Shown here: positions 40,463 through 53,062 of the stretch, in pieces
How positions within the stretch are numbered: position 1 is the first letter of the stretch
Layout: each line of letters starts with the position of its first letter
DNA from: Oncomelania hupensis
Taxonomy: Eukaryota > Mollusca > Gastropoda > Littorinimorpha > Pomatiopsidae
Assembly: GCA_036898135.1 (NCBI GenBank)
Contig: CM072526.1
Coordinates: forward strand, 5,510,224-5,574,223
Length of the DNA: 64,000 nt
Reading direction: 5' to 3'
Translations under genes and position numbers: made by a program
The notes under the pieces: generated by a model
What the model was told of the DNA's origin: nothing
What the model saw: only the letters and a program-made list of their open reading frames with translations
The model's database searches: none

Positions 40463-42118
40463 CGCTACTCAACAAAAGTTAGGGATCATTTACTCATAGA
40501 TTCATTCAAATTTTCCAAACGACAAGGACACTAAATCAAATTTTGACAATATTTATTTCAAACACTTAGCAACAACATAGCAATGTATCAATTCAATCGA
40601 TTAAATAATTTTAGTGGAACATTTCCTTAAACCAAAAAGGGGTTAAAATTTGATTTCACAAAACAGATTTTTAAACTTATCTTGAGTCTTGATAATAACA
40701 AAAATAAGCAAATTGACCATTGTCTTGGCTTAAAACATTTCAGTAGTGTGTGTGGCCACCTTGGTTATCATGACACTTGACACAGCGCCTTCTCATGGAG
40801 TTAATGAGGTTGGTGAATACCTCCTGGGGCAAGGCCTGCCACTCGGCCTCCAAAAGCTGGAACAGGTGGTTGGCATCTCTGGGTGGGGGGTGTTTGGTCC
40901 TCAAACGTCGGTCCAATTCATCCCACAGATTTTCGATGGGGTTGAGGTCTGGGCTGCAAGCTGGCCAGTCCATTGTGTTGACTCCTGCCTGTTGGAGAAA
41001 GTCGGTTACTACCCTGGCTCTGTGTGGGCGAGCGTTGTCGTCTTGAAAAGTGGCCTGAGGTCCCATCTGCTGCAGTGTAGGTAAGGCATGTGTTCTCAGA
41101 ATTTCATCCCGGTAGCGAAGGCCAGTTAGGTTGCCTTCTACACGATGCAAGGGAGTTCTGTAATGAAGACTAAAAGCTCCCCAGACCATAACCGAACCTC
41201 CGCCAAAAGCTACCCTCTCCTGCACTGTAGCGTCAATAAATCTTTCTCTTGGTCGCCTCCAAACTTTCAGACGCCCGTCATTATGGTTTAAAGTGAAGCG
41301 GGATTCATCGCTGAAGAGTATTTGTGCCCATTGTTGCCGTGTCCACCGCATGTATCGTCTGCAGAAGGCCAGACGCTGTTGTTTGCTGGTGTAAGGCGGG
41401 GTCGTACAGCTGGATGGCGAGATCGTAGCTGAAACCTGTGAAGGCGACGTCTAATGGTCTGCTCACTGACGTTGGTGTGAGTAGCCGTCTTCTGATGTTG
41501 ATAGCGGCAACACTTCTCGTCTGCAGTGCTTCTCGATGCACTAGCCGATCTTCTCGTGGTGTTGTGCTTTTCGGCCTACCTGACCTTGGCCTTTCCTTCA
41601 CACTTCCAGTGGCATTGAAGCGTTCCGTCAACCGTACGATGACTGAGATGGAAACTTCTAGTCGTCTGGCTACTTCTCGCTTTGAAACACCGTTTTGGAC
41701 CCATGCTATTGCTCTGCCTTTGTCAAATTCGTTGAGTTTTCTTCTTGGGGGCATGGTTACATTTTGCCATACAGCAAACAAGACAATGCATTTATAGCGT
41801 GAAAAAATACCTGAGCTCACAGGTAAATGGCACATCTTGCACGTGCACTATAATTTTAGTGTGTAGCTCATTAGGTGTTCTAAAAATAGACGTTTACACA
41901 AAAGCCTAATTTTGAAAACAAATAGCCAATGTTTGATTTTCTACAGTACAAAGAGGTAATGAACAAAGTTCATGCTTTCACGTGAAGCCGAATCTTTAAC
42001 CTATTGTTGATTATAACTAGCAACACTAAATTGCCTGCATAAATAATAAATAAGAGAACAATGACAAATAAAATGATTTCCATTTTTCAAGGTGATCCCT
42101 AACTTTTGTTGAGTAGCA
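40463..42118 (-). mobile_element. Tc1/mariner element
   Basis: Inverted termini GCTACTCAACAAAAGTTAGG (from 40464, and complemented at the right end, to about 42117), flanked by TA at 40461-40462 and 42119-42120, the canonical target. It carries a frameshifted transposase on the minus strand. The element is 1656 bp, the usual size. Confidence 0.92.
40740..41754 (-). pseudogene. Tc1-type transposase, frameshifted
   Basis: Starts MPPRRKLNEF at 41754, with the N-terminal helix-turn-helix (NGVSKREVARRLEVS) and GRPK motif, and continues to the catalytic domain with FSDESRF, DNARPHRARVV and SPDLNPIENLW (DD34E pattern), ending near 40740. The frame is lost twice: near 41480, after INIRRRL, and near 41380, before QRLAFCRRYMRW. 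Each looks like a 1-bp deletion. No functional transposase can be made. Confidence 0.9.
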
Positions 42119-42120
42119 TA

Positions 42121-45100
42121 GTACATTTAATGCCAGCAATATAACAGAAAAAAAGGTCTTAGAAATTGTTAGCTGCATGTGAATAAAACAAAACAAGCCC
42201 TACCTGAAGGCCACTCCTATATATCACATTTCACTGGTATCCTTGTCATACATCAGTAATCCAACAGCAGCACACAAATCGATTTGAAAGTTTTTCAATA
42301 CAGACTCTGTTTTCACTATTGCTCTTACAAACTTGTACACACCTCAAAAAAACAACTTGTCGATCTGACCACAACTTCACATTTGTTTCAGTATCACAAA
42401 CAGAACAGACGAAATAAAACAACACAGAACAACAGTTGGGATTGTTATTTTTCTGAGACGTGAAGAACAGAAAAGATTATGTGCACTGTAATGGAATAGA
42501 GTGACCGTAATTTCAAACTAAAAAAAAAAGAGGTTCAAACACACTTTTTCAAACTAAAAAAAAAAGGTTCAAACACACTTTTTCCGGATTACATACATTC
42601 GCACACATGCACCACCTCCGCTCCCTCCTTCCCCAACCCCCACACACCTAATGTACATGTTCAGAAGAAGAAAAAAACAACACTATGTACAGTTTTAAAC
42701 AAAAACAGTTTTATAGCTGTTGTAGCTAGAAAGTGCCTGTTTCGATAATTAGTACATGGCTTAACACAAATTAAGGCATAATACTGACCCAGAAATCACA
42801 CCAAGAACGAAACCTTTCCCACTTCTATCACAAAATTTAGACTAAGTACATACTGAAGGCAAAATAAAAACACAGTGGGGAGCTTCTATCAATATTGAGC
42901 GTGATTAGAAACTGCTATACACAGAACAAATTCCATTTGTTTCAATAGGGAATAAAGAAGCACATTTTAATATCAGTATTACCAGTTTTACCACAAAATC
43001 AAACAAAACTAGTCGTGCACAAAAATCTAGTTTGCACTAACACAAAGTCTGCATATTGCGGACAAGATGACATAATCCCTGGCATAATTCATGGAAACGA
43101 TCACTTTTCACATTAAGAAACGCATTTTTTATACACACTGGTCTGATTGAGAGAGCTGAGAGCGTCTCCTGATAACACGGAGGAAAGGGGTTGCCTATTC
43201 ATAGCCTTCTGCTGCAAGCTGACCTCACAAAAATCCCAGTATAATACAGTGCTGATTTTTTAAATATTTGTGCAAGACCCCTAACTAACAAGCCGTTTGT
43301 GGGGACCGTAACACGACACACAAACATTCCTCATTTTACCCCTTTTTCCTTTCATTACAAACGTAACATTTATTGTGAGAGATTGTTGCCATTTCTTGTT
43401 TTCGTACGTAAGTTGGATCTGTAAGTAGCCTACATTATTTTTTTTCTGATGCACTAAATTCACGGGTGAAAGATGCGGTATTTATTTTCTCGCCTACAAA
43501 ACTGTATCTCGGTTAAAATTATACTACCAATCAAATGGCAGAGGCATTTAGTAGTTTAAGCCTGTATAGCTTGAAATGAATTGAGATGAAATGCATCAGA
43601 TAATCCAATTTACGTGAGCATACCAACACGCCACATCAACGTATTGGGTACAAAATCGGACGTAACAACTGTCTGGGTACGTAACGTGTCTCCACCACGG
43701 TACTTGTCATTTCTTTCTGACATTCATGCATTCTCTCTCTACCTTATCCCTTTATTTATTCTTGTTCAAAGATGTTCAATTTGTTTTATAATGCAGTGAA
43801 TTTAATACTTGACAAGCGTATTCCTGAATATAACACAAACGGACGCATCGAAGGTTACATGATAAGTTATCACACTGACCTTTTCTACACACGCCACTTA
43901 TTTCTCAAACAATACACGCTGGCATCACCAAAAAGCTTTATTCATATCTTAACAGCACAGTTACCATGACATACCAATCTATGGCAAAGATAAAATATAT
44001 TGGTGCATGTGGTAATTCAGGATGCTTACACGGCCATGGTCGATTCAGCCCTGATGCTTGAATCTTGTGTAACTGTAATTCATATCCACGCAGCCCATTC
44101 ACACAGTAACAATGCAGGAGTTGTCATTATAAAGTTTTCCAACTTTATTCAGCAGAAGACACACACGGCATACAAAATCTTCTTCCCCCCAAAAAAATAA
44201 CCAAACGTGCATACATCTCTTCTTATATAATCTACCAACAATGTTGAAAAGCACAGAAAGTTCCAGAATAACGCGATCAACAACCAGCCAAAATAAAACG
44301 CGTCACTCAAATTACACATCGTCTTTTCATCTTAGAATGTTCTACAGACTTTCAAAATGTGGACTTCTGTTACTAGTTAGATCTGGAATCTTCTGTCTTT
44401 ATTACAGAAGGTTTTCAATATTGCTCCAACAACATCGACCGACGGAATCAAACAAACATGACGCAAGGCTTTTCTGGCAACAGCATAGAACCAAATCCAA
44501 AGTAAACAAACACTATTGTTGCCCGTTTTCTGTAATTATCGTGAAGACTTTGATATGCATTTGGCAGGTATAGTGCGTGAAGAAAATACGGTCCTGATGC
44601 GGGAACACCGCAGGCCCCCATGCAAATACTGCGCATATGACGTCGCTGTTAAAAATGGCAAACATGTCGCACACCAGCTGTGCAAACCAACAGATTCCAG
44701 TTCACACTTTCTAACATGCCATATTCACATATTGACAAACAATCACCAACACACACAAATTCCATACACTAGGGAAGTAAAATATGACAGGCTCACAGAA
44801 CATTTTAGCTGAAAAGTAGATTCTCATAGATAACAACATATACAAGAATTTCATGACCTGTCAATCCACTGTCAAGATGAATACTACACCTTTTTTTAAT
44901 CGGTTTCGAGGAATATTAGCACAGCCATAGAACACTACCATATCACATCACAAAATGCTACCATGTCACAGAACACTACCAACCACATTATAGGACACTA
45001 CTATATCATGTACAGCAGTCACTGGACACCCCCATACCACATTACAGTCACAAGTGCTATCATACCACATCACAGACCACAATCACATGACAATACCAGA

Positions 45101-45202
45101 ACACCTCACAATCACAGAAAACTACCATACCACAGTCACATGAAACTGCCAGAACGCATCACATAACATACAACAACCAGTCACACAAAACAGCTCTGCT
45201 GG
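42121..45202. other. Non-coding region downstream of TSEN34
   Basis: AT-rich, with no convincing exon. Minus-strand polyadenylation signals (AATAAA) occur, for example near 44143 and 43937, so part may be TSEN34 3' UTR. About 44930-45190 is an imperfect run of short units such as CATACCACATCACAG and CACATGAC. Confidence 0.5.
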
Positions 45203-48200
45203 CTACGACAAGCCGGTCCATTGCAAGGACGTGTATTGTACTTTGCCCTCGCTGTCCACGGAGGCCAGCAACACAGTCTTGCGAACGTTGGAGCCTAAAC
45301 GCCCCATAGAGATGATCTCTAACGCCGGCAGTGGCTGGTCCTTACTCAGGCATATGACGATGAAGAACGAGTGGTATCGGGACGGATCCCCTGTTGAGAA
45401 AAGAAGTTATTGTTTTGTTCGGGTTTTTTAGTTAAAAAAATTGACAATTTAACTTTTTTTCTAGGTTATTAATACTGAACTTATGATTCTTTGAGGCATA
45501 ATAGATATCAATGAGACACACATAGTAAGGAAATTTGGTCAACTTCCAAGGTCACCGGAGCTGTCCAAGTCGGTTTGAAAAAGTACTTTGAGAGCTTGAC
45601 CCTAAACTATAAGTCCAACTTGTATTTAAAGATGATAGATTAATCTTTCATATATGTTCAGTTTTGGGGTTGATCTTGAAGGTCAAGGTCATTTTAGGCC
45701 TTGCAAAAACATAAAAAATAGGTCATCATACAGTGGAATGGCTGTTCATTTAACCCATAGTATGCAACAACATTGAGTTATTTGAATAGACATGCATGAG
45801 AGATCACGTGAGGGCCAAGGTCATCCCAAGGTCAAGGTCAGTGTTTTGTTTTTTTCCATAACATAACTTTTGGGGTGCGTTCACGCTCCACTACCCTCAA
45901 ACAATATGTAGAGGCCGCTACAGTGTGTGCGTGAACCGTGTGTAGCGCAGCAAATTTACGCGCATGCTCACAGAGTCCGGAAAAAGAATGCCTGTCGTCA
46001 AAGTCGAAGAAAACCGAAAAGCTTTACTTCATGGAGTTAATTGACGATTCGGACGAGGACGAATGTAGTGAGGAGGAGATGCTGCTAATCTTTAACAGAA
46101 TGAGGCAGAGAATTTTGCGGCAGCCTTCCGAAGACATTCCACGCATCAGAAATTATATCGATAACATTGTTCCATCCATGAGCGAGCAAGATTTTTTAGC
46201 GTCCGCCATTTTTGTATGAGCTTTCATACAATCCACTGCGCGCTCGAGAGGTGTAGGAAAAAGTAGCACTACGTGTTCATACGCAGTGACTGTGAACGGC
46301 TGCGCAGCAATACATAGTCATACATAGTGCCATCGTGAACGCAACCTTGCTGTACTTTATTTCATATACATGACTGTATTTGGAGCCGGAGGTCAAGGTC
46401 ATTTCAAGGTCAAGAGCATAGAAAGATAAAAGATTACTTTGCATTTTAATGCCACCATTTCATGTTGTTTTTTCTTAGGCACTCATTTTTATGATAAATA
46501 TTTCAAGCTCAGAAGGAGCATGTGGGTCATATGGGCTTTGCCGCTCTAGTTATTGTTATTAGTATTTTGTAATAATTATTGTGCATGTGTGTGGGCAGGG
46601 GAAGGGCAGGGTGGGTGGGCGGTATGTTTTCTGACTCAAAGATAGCCAAAGAATATGGTTGCCGCTGAACAAAGACTATTGTCAAAAAGGGAGAAACAAG
46701 CATTTAGCAGTTATGTGAACTGAAGCAGACTTTTTTAAATGTATGGCTTCTTGGTGTATGAAGTGCAAGTCACAGCTGAAGCTCTGGAAACAGAGAGAAA
46801 GAAGAAGTAGGAAGATATAAATGTTTAGCAGACATATCTGGACACAATTGCAAGACTTGTTTTTTTGTATATGTAGCTTCTTGGTGCATTAACGTTCCAA
46901 GAGGAAATAAAGTAAAGTTCCTCGGTAAAATTAATGAAATTCTGATTTTCCTTTAGTGAAATTAATTGTGGGGGTTGGCAGTTCTGTTTACAATAAACCA
47001 AAACACATTGAGCGTTGCTTCAATGCAGCACTTACCAGGGTAAGCCAGGTAGTCGCCCCCAAACTTCTGCCCCGAGGTTAAGTAATACTCTTTCTCCCAC
47101 AAGTCTTGGAAAACGGCACAGCGAATTTTCTCCTTCTCTGTCTGCGGGTACGCCCAGTCCTTCTTGGCACTCTCTACCTCTCGCTGCCATGGGTTCTCTG
47201 GTGAACGATACATTGGTTGACTACAGTAGGCTATATCAAATAACACTAAACAAGATGGCAAGCCATTTAAAACTCTTCCCACTCACATACACAGCCCATA
47301 AAATAAGTATTTTAAAAATGTTGTTGGCGGAGTTGTGAAGCCCAATAAAAATGTGCAATGATAGGATACCGTCTCAACTATCTGCAAACCCAAATTGATC
47401 AAAACCCAATCAGCCAATGTTGAGATGCAGCGCAAAATGTGTTTATGAAATGGTAAAGCACAATGACCTTGACCTTTGAGAAAGTACAAATATGAATAAT
47501 CCAACATGCTTAGCATTAGTTAACGTATGCACAAAGTAAAAATGGTGAATTTTGGTTCAGCCATTCTTGAGATTAAGCCAAAAATGTGTTTTGAACAAAT
47601 AAGTTAAATTGAGAGCGACAGACATACCGACTGCCCAATAAATGATTCGCTGGCGTATTCTCTCATTACCTGTATGTAGCTCCAACAGCAGATGCTTCTC
47701 CGGTGTGACGGCTTCGCGGATGTCCTCCATGCAGACGGCCTCCACCTCCGCCTGGCTGATCTCCGCTGACCCCTCCTTCCCAGCAGCCTCCAGCAGGTAT
47801 TGCCGTTTGGCTTTTTTCCCCTCCATGATGTGGGTCATCTGCTTCAGCACTTCCTCACGACGGTCCTCTCGAAACAACTCTTGCTGCACACCCACAACAC
47901 GACACGAAGGATCAAGGCCTATAGCTAACACTGAAGACTGGATAGTTGTACGTTTCCTTATTATATTTCACTGCAATGGTCAAACTAGCACTCTGTTTTA
48001 CATCCTTAGGGTAGGTAGGTATCCCTAACTGCAGAAAGTTTTGGTTTTCCTCAGAGTTTCATGTCCTGCTCCTTATAAGACTGCAATTATCAACATCATC
48101 ATCGTACATCACTCAATCATAACTGCCCGTATGACCGATAAGTTCTATATCAAGTCAACCATCAGAGATTTCACTCCATCAGAAACAGTCTAGTATCTTC

Positions 48201-51200
48201 TTTCAAAACTGCCCTCAAAAACCCATTTGTTTCACCAGTAGTGGTGCCTTGATCTCACTTGTGTTGACATGCCGGCACAGCATTAACGGACCTGTATGTG
48301 TGTGTGGTGTGTAAGGGTAAAATATTTCTTCCTCCATTATATGTATTTGTTCATGTTGCTTTTTAACTCATATGACTGGAGATTGTTTCACCATATTTCT
48401 ATTTAACATTTTATATTTTGTGTGCGAATCACTCTTAATTTGTGTGAGATATTTGCAATATATAAATCTACATTATTATTATTTACCTACGTTTCCAGAT
48501 GTGTTTCAGTTAGTGGCAGTTAATTTGTCGGTTGAAAACATGGGTCTGAATGGAAAAAGGGTGGGTGTTGTCAAATTTGCAGATAGGCTGTCATCTTCTT
48601 TAATTGCTGATAACAAATCCCCTAAACTATTCAATACAAATCCTGACTTACAGTCTAGTCCACAAACAGGTGAACACGAATATCCAAAACGGACAGCTAA
48701 ACTATTTTGCAATGAAGCAGAAATCCTTTAATGAAAAGGTAGGCCGATCACATACAGTGCATCCCGGTACAAAACATTTGGTCATATATCTATCATGGTG
48801 TCTAGCAGAAAGCGTAGGTGTTCACATTTGGGAGATGACCACACAATGGGGATACCTAGGAATGAAATCGTAATCTACTTTTCTGCTCTCTCCGGTGGAC
48901 CCAAACATTAACAGGTAAAAAGGGTGTCCCCGTAACCTTGTGGTCATTGGAGAAGGAAGCGTTTGGGGTCTCCCTTTTCTCTAGGCCAGCGTAATAATAA
49001 TAATAATAATACGGTAGATTTATATAGCGTGGTACCCCAACAAACATGGGCTCGCCACGCTTTACAATGCAATAAAAAAGCAATAGTATTAAAAACAAAA
49101 CAAAATAAAATATGTAAAACAGTAATGAGGGCTGTGCCAATCTCCTCTCCTTTGCTTACCTTCCCTGACAGAGCCAGGTATAACCCATTCACAGCGGGGT
49201 GGACTGGGGCGTGTGAGGCGTTTGTTTCAGTCTTTTTGTGTCATTTGGTGGTTGCCTTCCAAGCATGGTCAGAACCCTTCCTGATGTTGCTTAACATGAC
49301 ACATTGCTAGTGCATGCCCAAACCACCCTATCACTGCTCCACCCATCCAAGTACTAACCCTTCCTGATGTTGCTTAACATGACACATTGCTAGTGCATGC
49401 CCAAACCACCCTATCACTGCTCCACCCATCCAAGTACTAACCATTCCTGATGTTGCTTAACATGACACATTGCTAGTGCATGCCCAAACCACCCTATCAC
49501 TGCTCCACCCATCCAAGTACTAACCCTTCCTGATGTTGCTTAACATGACACATTGCTAGTGCATGCCCAAACCACCTTACCACTGTTCCACCCTAAGCCA
49601 AACATTACACTGACTGTAAGTGTAAGCGCTGGCCATCTTACTGTTGCTATCAGTCTGCTGGAGGTTCTAGTATTCAGTGTGTGGGATTAGATCAAGATTA
49701 GGTGAGGATACAATGGAGCTGTTGGGTCCTATCCCCTTCTCGTCCAGGGTGGCACAGCTTTGCAGCTTCTTCGCTTTCAAGAAGAAAGCTGACTGAATTT
49801 CACCAGCATGGGAAATGAATATTATCCCAAAATGGAGGGGGAAATGGTCCGACCATAATGGAACTAACCAATACTAGTCGATTCCTTCTTTGATGTATTG
49901 TGTTGAATAGTATTGTGTTGCATTGTATTGTATTGTGTTGCACTGTATTGTGTTGAATAGTATTGTGTTGCACTGTATTCTAACCTGGGCCTGGAAATTA
50001 TCCTGTCTCTCCTCTGCCACAGTTTTTGCTCTTTCTGCAAATTCCCCGGCACTTGTGGGCGTTTCTTTCAGCAGTCGGGCATAACCTTCAATCAAAATCA
50101 CCTTCCAAACAATTAATTAACAAAATGATGATGATGATGATGTCCATTTGTAAGGGGAAGCATCGTTTATGCTAGCAGCATGCTGAGGGTTGACGGGGGA
50201 GGGGAAGGAGAAAATTGGGACTTGGGATGGGGTGAGGTGGAGAAGGAGAGGAGGGAGGAGGAATGGACTGGTGGGGTGGGGTTGTGCCCAGCAGGGCAAC
50301 TTGTTGTGTTGTTCCACTTAGTCTTTGAAGGTCTAGCCATGCTGAGATACAATTATAACTGGAAGATCTGAATTATTTCAAATAAATAATCTGAATTATT
50401 ACTCATGACTATTCCTCTGAAATATCATTTCTATTCCAAAGGAATGTTTCTGTGTAAGTACAGAAGCAAGACTGAGCTCATAAAACTTTGTATTATTACT
50501 AAGTATTGTGAGATGCATTCGGTATCATCCGTTTATTACCAACTACAGTGATGAAGAATGTTTTATTACATCTACCTTTTATTACCATCTACTGTTACAG
50601 TACATCAAAATAGTGACCTACCTTTGTTCAAAAGGAGCGTGACTTCCTCAGGCATGAGTTGTAGAGGAAGCCCAAGATGAATGTTCTGTCTAGGATTTCG
50701 TGGCAAACAACCCACAAGAACACCAACAATGCGATAATGCTCCCGCAACAACATAGCATCTGAACAGATCAAAGGCAACACTGCTGAAACTATTTGGTGC
50801 GACGTTTTGGTCATAACTCATACACTAATAAAATCATATTGATCTACAAGAATTACGGCGACAGGGATAGCTCAGTGGTCAGAGCGCACGACTTGTGTGA
50901 GTGCGTCTTGGGCAACGTGGGTTCGAATCCTCACTTCAGCAAACTATTTTGTGATTGCTGGATACTACGGGCCAGCACCTTGAGAAGCTCTCTGAGCTTG
51001 TAAGTGCGCTATATTAGAGAAATTTCTCTCTAACTTATATTAGATATTAGGTCAGGAAATTTAAAATATCTATATTTTCTCTACAAACAGACGATACTTT
51101 GTATTTTGTCTTCCAGAAAGTTATAAAAATATGCTAGAAGGCCTACCAGACTGTCAAGCGGCTGACAAGTGTTAAACAGCCCAAGGTCTCCACGATCCAA

Positions 51201-53001
51201 AGCAAGTCTGGCATATGCCTTATAGAAGAACAAGAAGTCTTGGACAGATGGACAGAGTACTGCTCTGACCTTTACAACCCACAAACCAAATGGAGACCCA
51301 TCAGTTCTTGCATGTCCTGAGAACAGAGAAGAAGAAATCCTCCCAATTCTCCGAGACGAAGTTAAGGCAGCAGTGCAATCGCTGAAGAAAGGGCAGTCAG
51401 CGGGTGCGGACAACATACCCGCGGAACTGCTTCAAGCAGGAGGAAAAGCGATGATTGACTCCCTCACCATTATCTGTAACAAGATCTGGCAGGGTGGGGA
51501 GTGGCCTACACCATGGATCCAGTCGCTTGTCATCACTCTTCCAAAAAAAGGTAACCTTCAGGAGTGTGAAAATTACTGCACCATCAGCCATCCCAGCAAG
51601 GTCCTTCTGAAAATAATACTCAACAGGTTGAAATCCCAAGCTGAACAAATCATAGCTGAAAAACAAACAGGATTCAGGGCAGGGCGAAGTACCACTGAAC
51701 AGATTTTTAACCTCAGAATAGTCTGCGATAGCACCAACAACATCTATATCATGTGTTCGTAAACTTCAAGTTCAAGAAGGCATTTGATCGAGTCTGGCAT
51801 GCAGCTCTGTGGGCAACCATGAGAGGGTACAACATCAGCCCTAAAATTATTGAAGTCATCAAAAGCCTGTATGACAAGGTTACGAGAGTAGTCCTCCACA
51901 GCAGACCTACAATGAAGAATACAATTACAAAGCATGGGGATGAGGTGCTACAGGAGACTTCTGGGCATTTCCTATACCCAGCATATCACCAACGACGATT
52001 TCCGACAGACCATCACACAAGCCATTAGACAACACGATGACCTGCTCACATGGAAACTCCGATGGTATGGCCACGTCACCAGGTCATCAGGCCTTGCAAA
52101 GACCATCCTGCAAGTCACGGTACAAGGAGGTAGAAGAAGAGGGAGACCAAAGAAGGGGTGGGAGGACAACATTCGAGAATGGACTGGTTTGACACTGAGC
52201 GAAACCATCAGGGTTGCTAAGCCTAAGGACAGAGAAGGATGGAGTACGCTGGTTAAAGAATCATCTATGGTGCCCCAATGACCTCAGAATTACGGGATAG
52301 GATAGGATAGGCTTCAACAAGTATGATTGTAGAAAACAGGGACGGACCCCAGGGTGGGATGATTGACAGGGGGGGGGGGGGGGTACCTGGGTTCCGGAAC
52401 CCCCCTCCAAAGTTTTAAAAAAAATTTGAATTTTTTTAAATGCAAAGAGTTTAATTTTTTTACAAATTGTTTTTAAAACATTGCAGTTTTTAGTCACTTT
52501 TGGTCCAAGGTACAAAGAGTTATTTATAGACAATTCAACGGAAATCCATTTCAAGGGATCCGTTGAAATGTCCAAAGCGTTTTCCCGTTGAAACAACCAA
52601 GTAACCCAACCCCTAAGCCTAAATTAGTAAATGCAGCCATATTTTCTTGTTCTGGCCACAAGCCTCTTCCAGCAACTTCACCTTGATACTGCCCTAATCC
52701 CCCCCAAAATGACTTTTTAGAAATATTAATTAATATGCTAAGTTGATAATTATGACAATTCGTTGTAACAAACATCCATTGAAACAACCATCGCTGAATC
52801 GTCCAAAAACATCGTTGGAATGGATTTCCGTTGAATCGACCAGGTACCCAAAAGAGCTGCTCTCCTTCAATGCACTTCTTTCCGAGAAAGATCAGTGAAA
52901 AGACGTCTGATGTTCAAAAAGCTCAAAGTCCCAGACAATCGCAAATGGCTTTTTTAAGGTTCAGATTGCACCATTTTGCATCCTTAAAAAAAAAAAAAAT
53001 T

Positions 53002-53062
<61 letters not shown>

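Larger units (their letters stand above)
45480..46560 (+). repeat. TCAAGGTCA-rich interspersed repeat, copy 2, split by a Harbinger derivative
   Basis: Homologous to 29750-30190 (AAATTTGGTCAAC, GGAGCTGTCC, TCAAGGTCATTTCAAGGTCA at about 46393, GGAGCATGTGGGTCATATG). Contains several AAGGTCAAGGTCA blocks near 45670, 45818-45840 and 46391-46412. Interrupted at 45873-46346. Confidence 0.65.
48914..49600 (+). mobile_element. 5S-rRNA-derived SINE, copy 2, with tandem amplification of the 5S-like part
   Basis: In TSEN34 intron 3. Its 5' part matches copy 1 (16783 on): GGTAAAxxxxGT.CCCxTAxCCTTGTGG, then GGCCAGCGTAAT. It is interrupted by a small insertion at 48996-49121. The 5S-like box CACCCATCCAAGTACTAACC and GTTGCTTAACAT are repeated four times as an 83-bp array (49275-49595). 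Confidence 0.7.
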
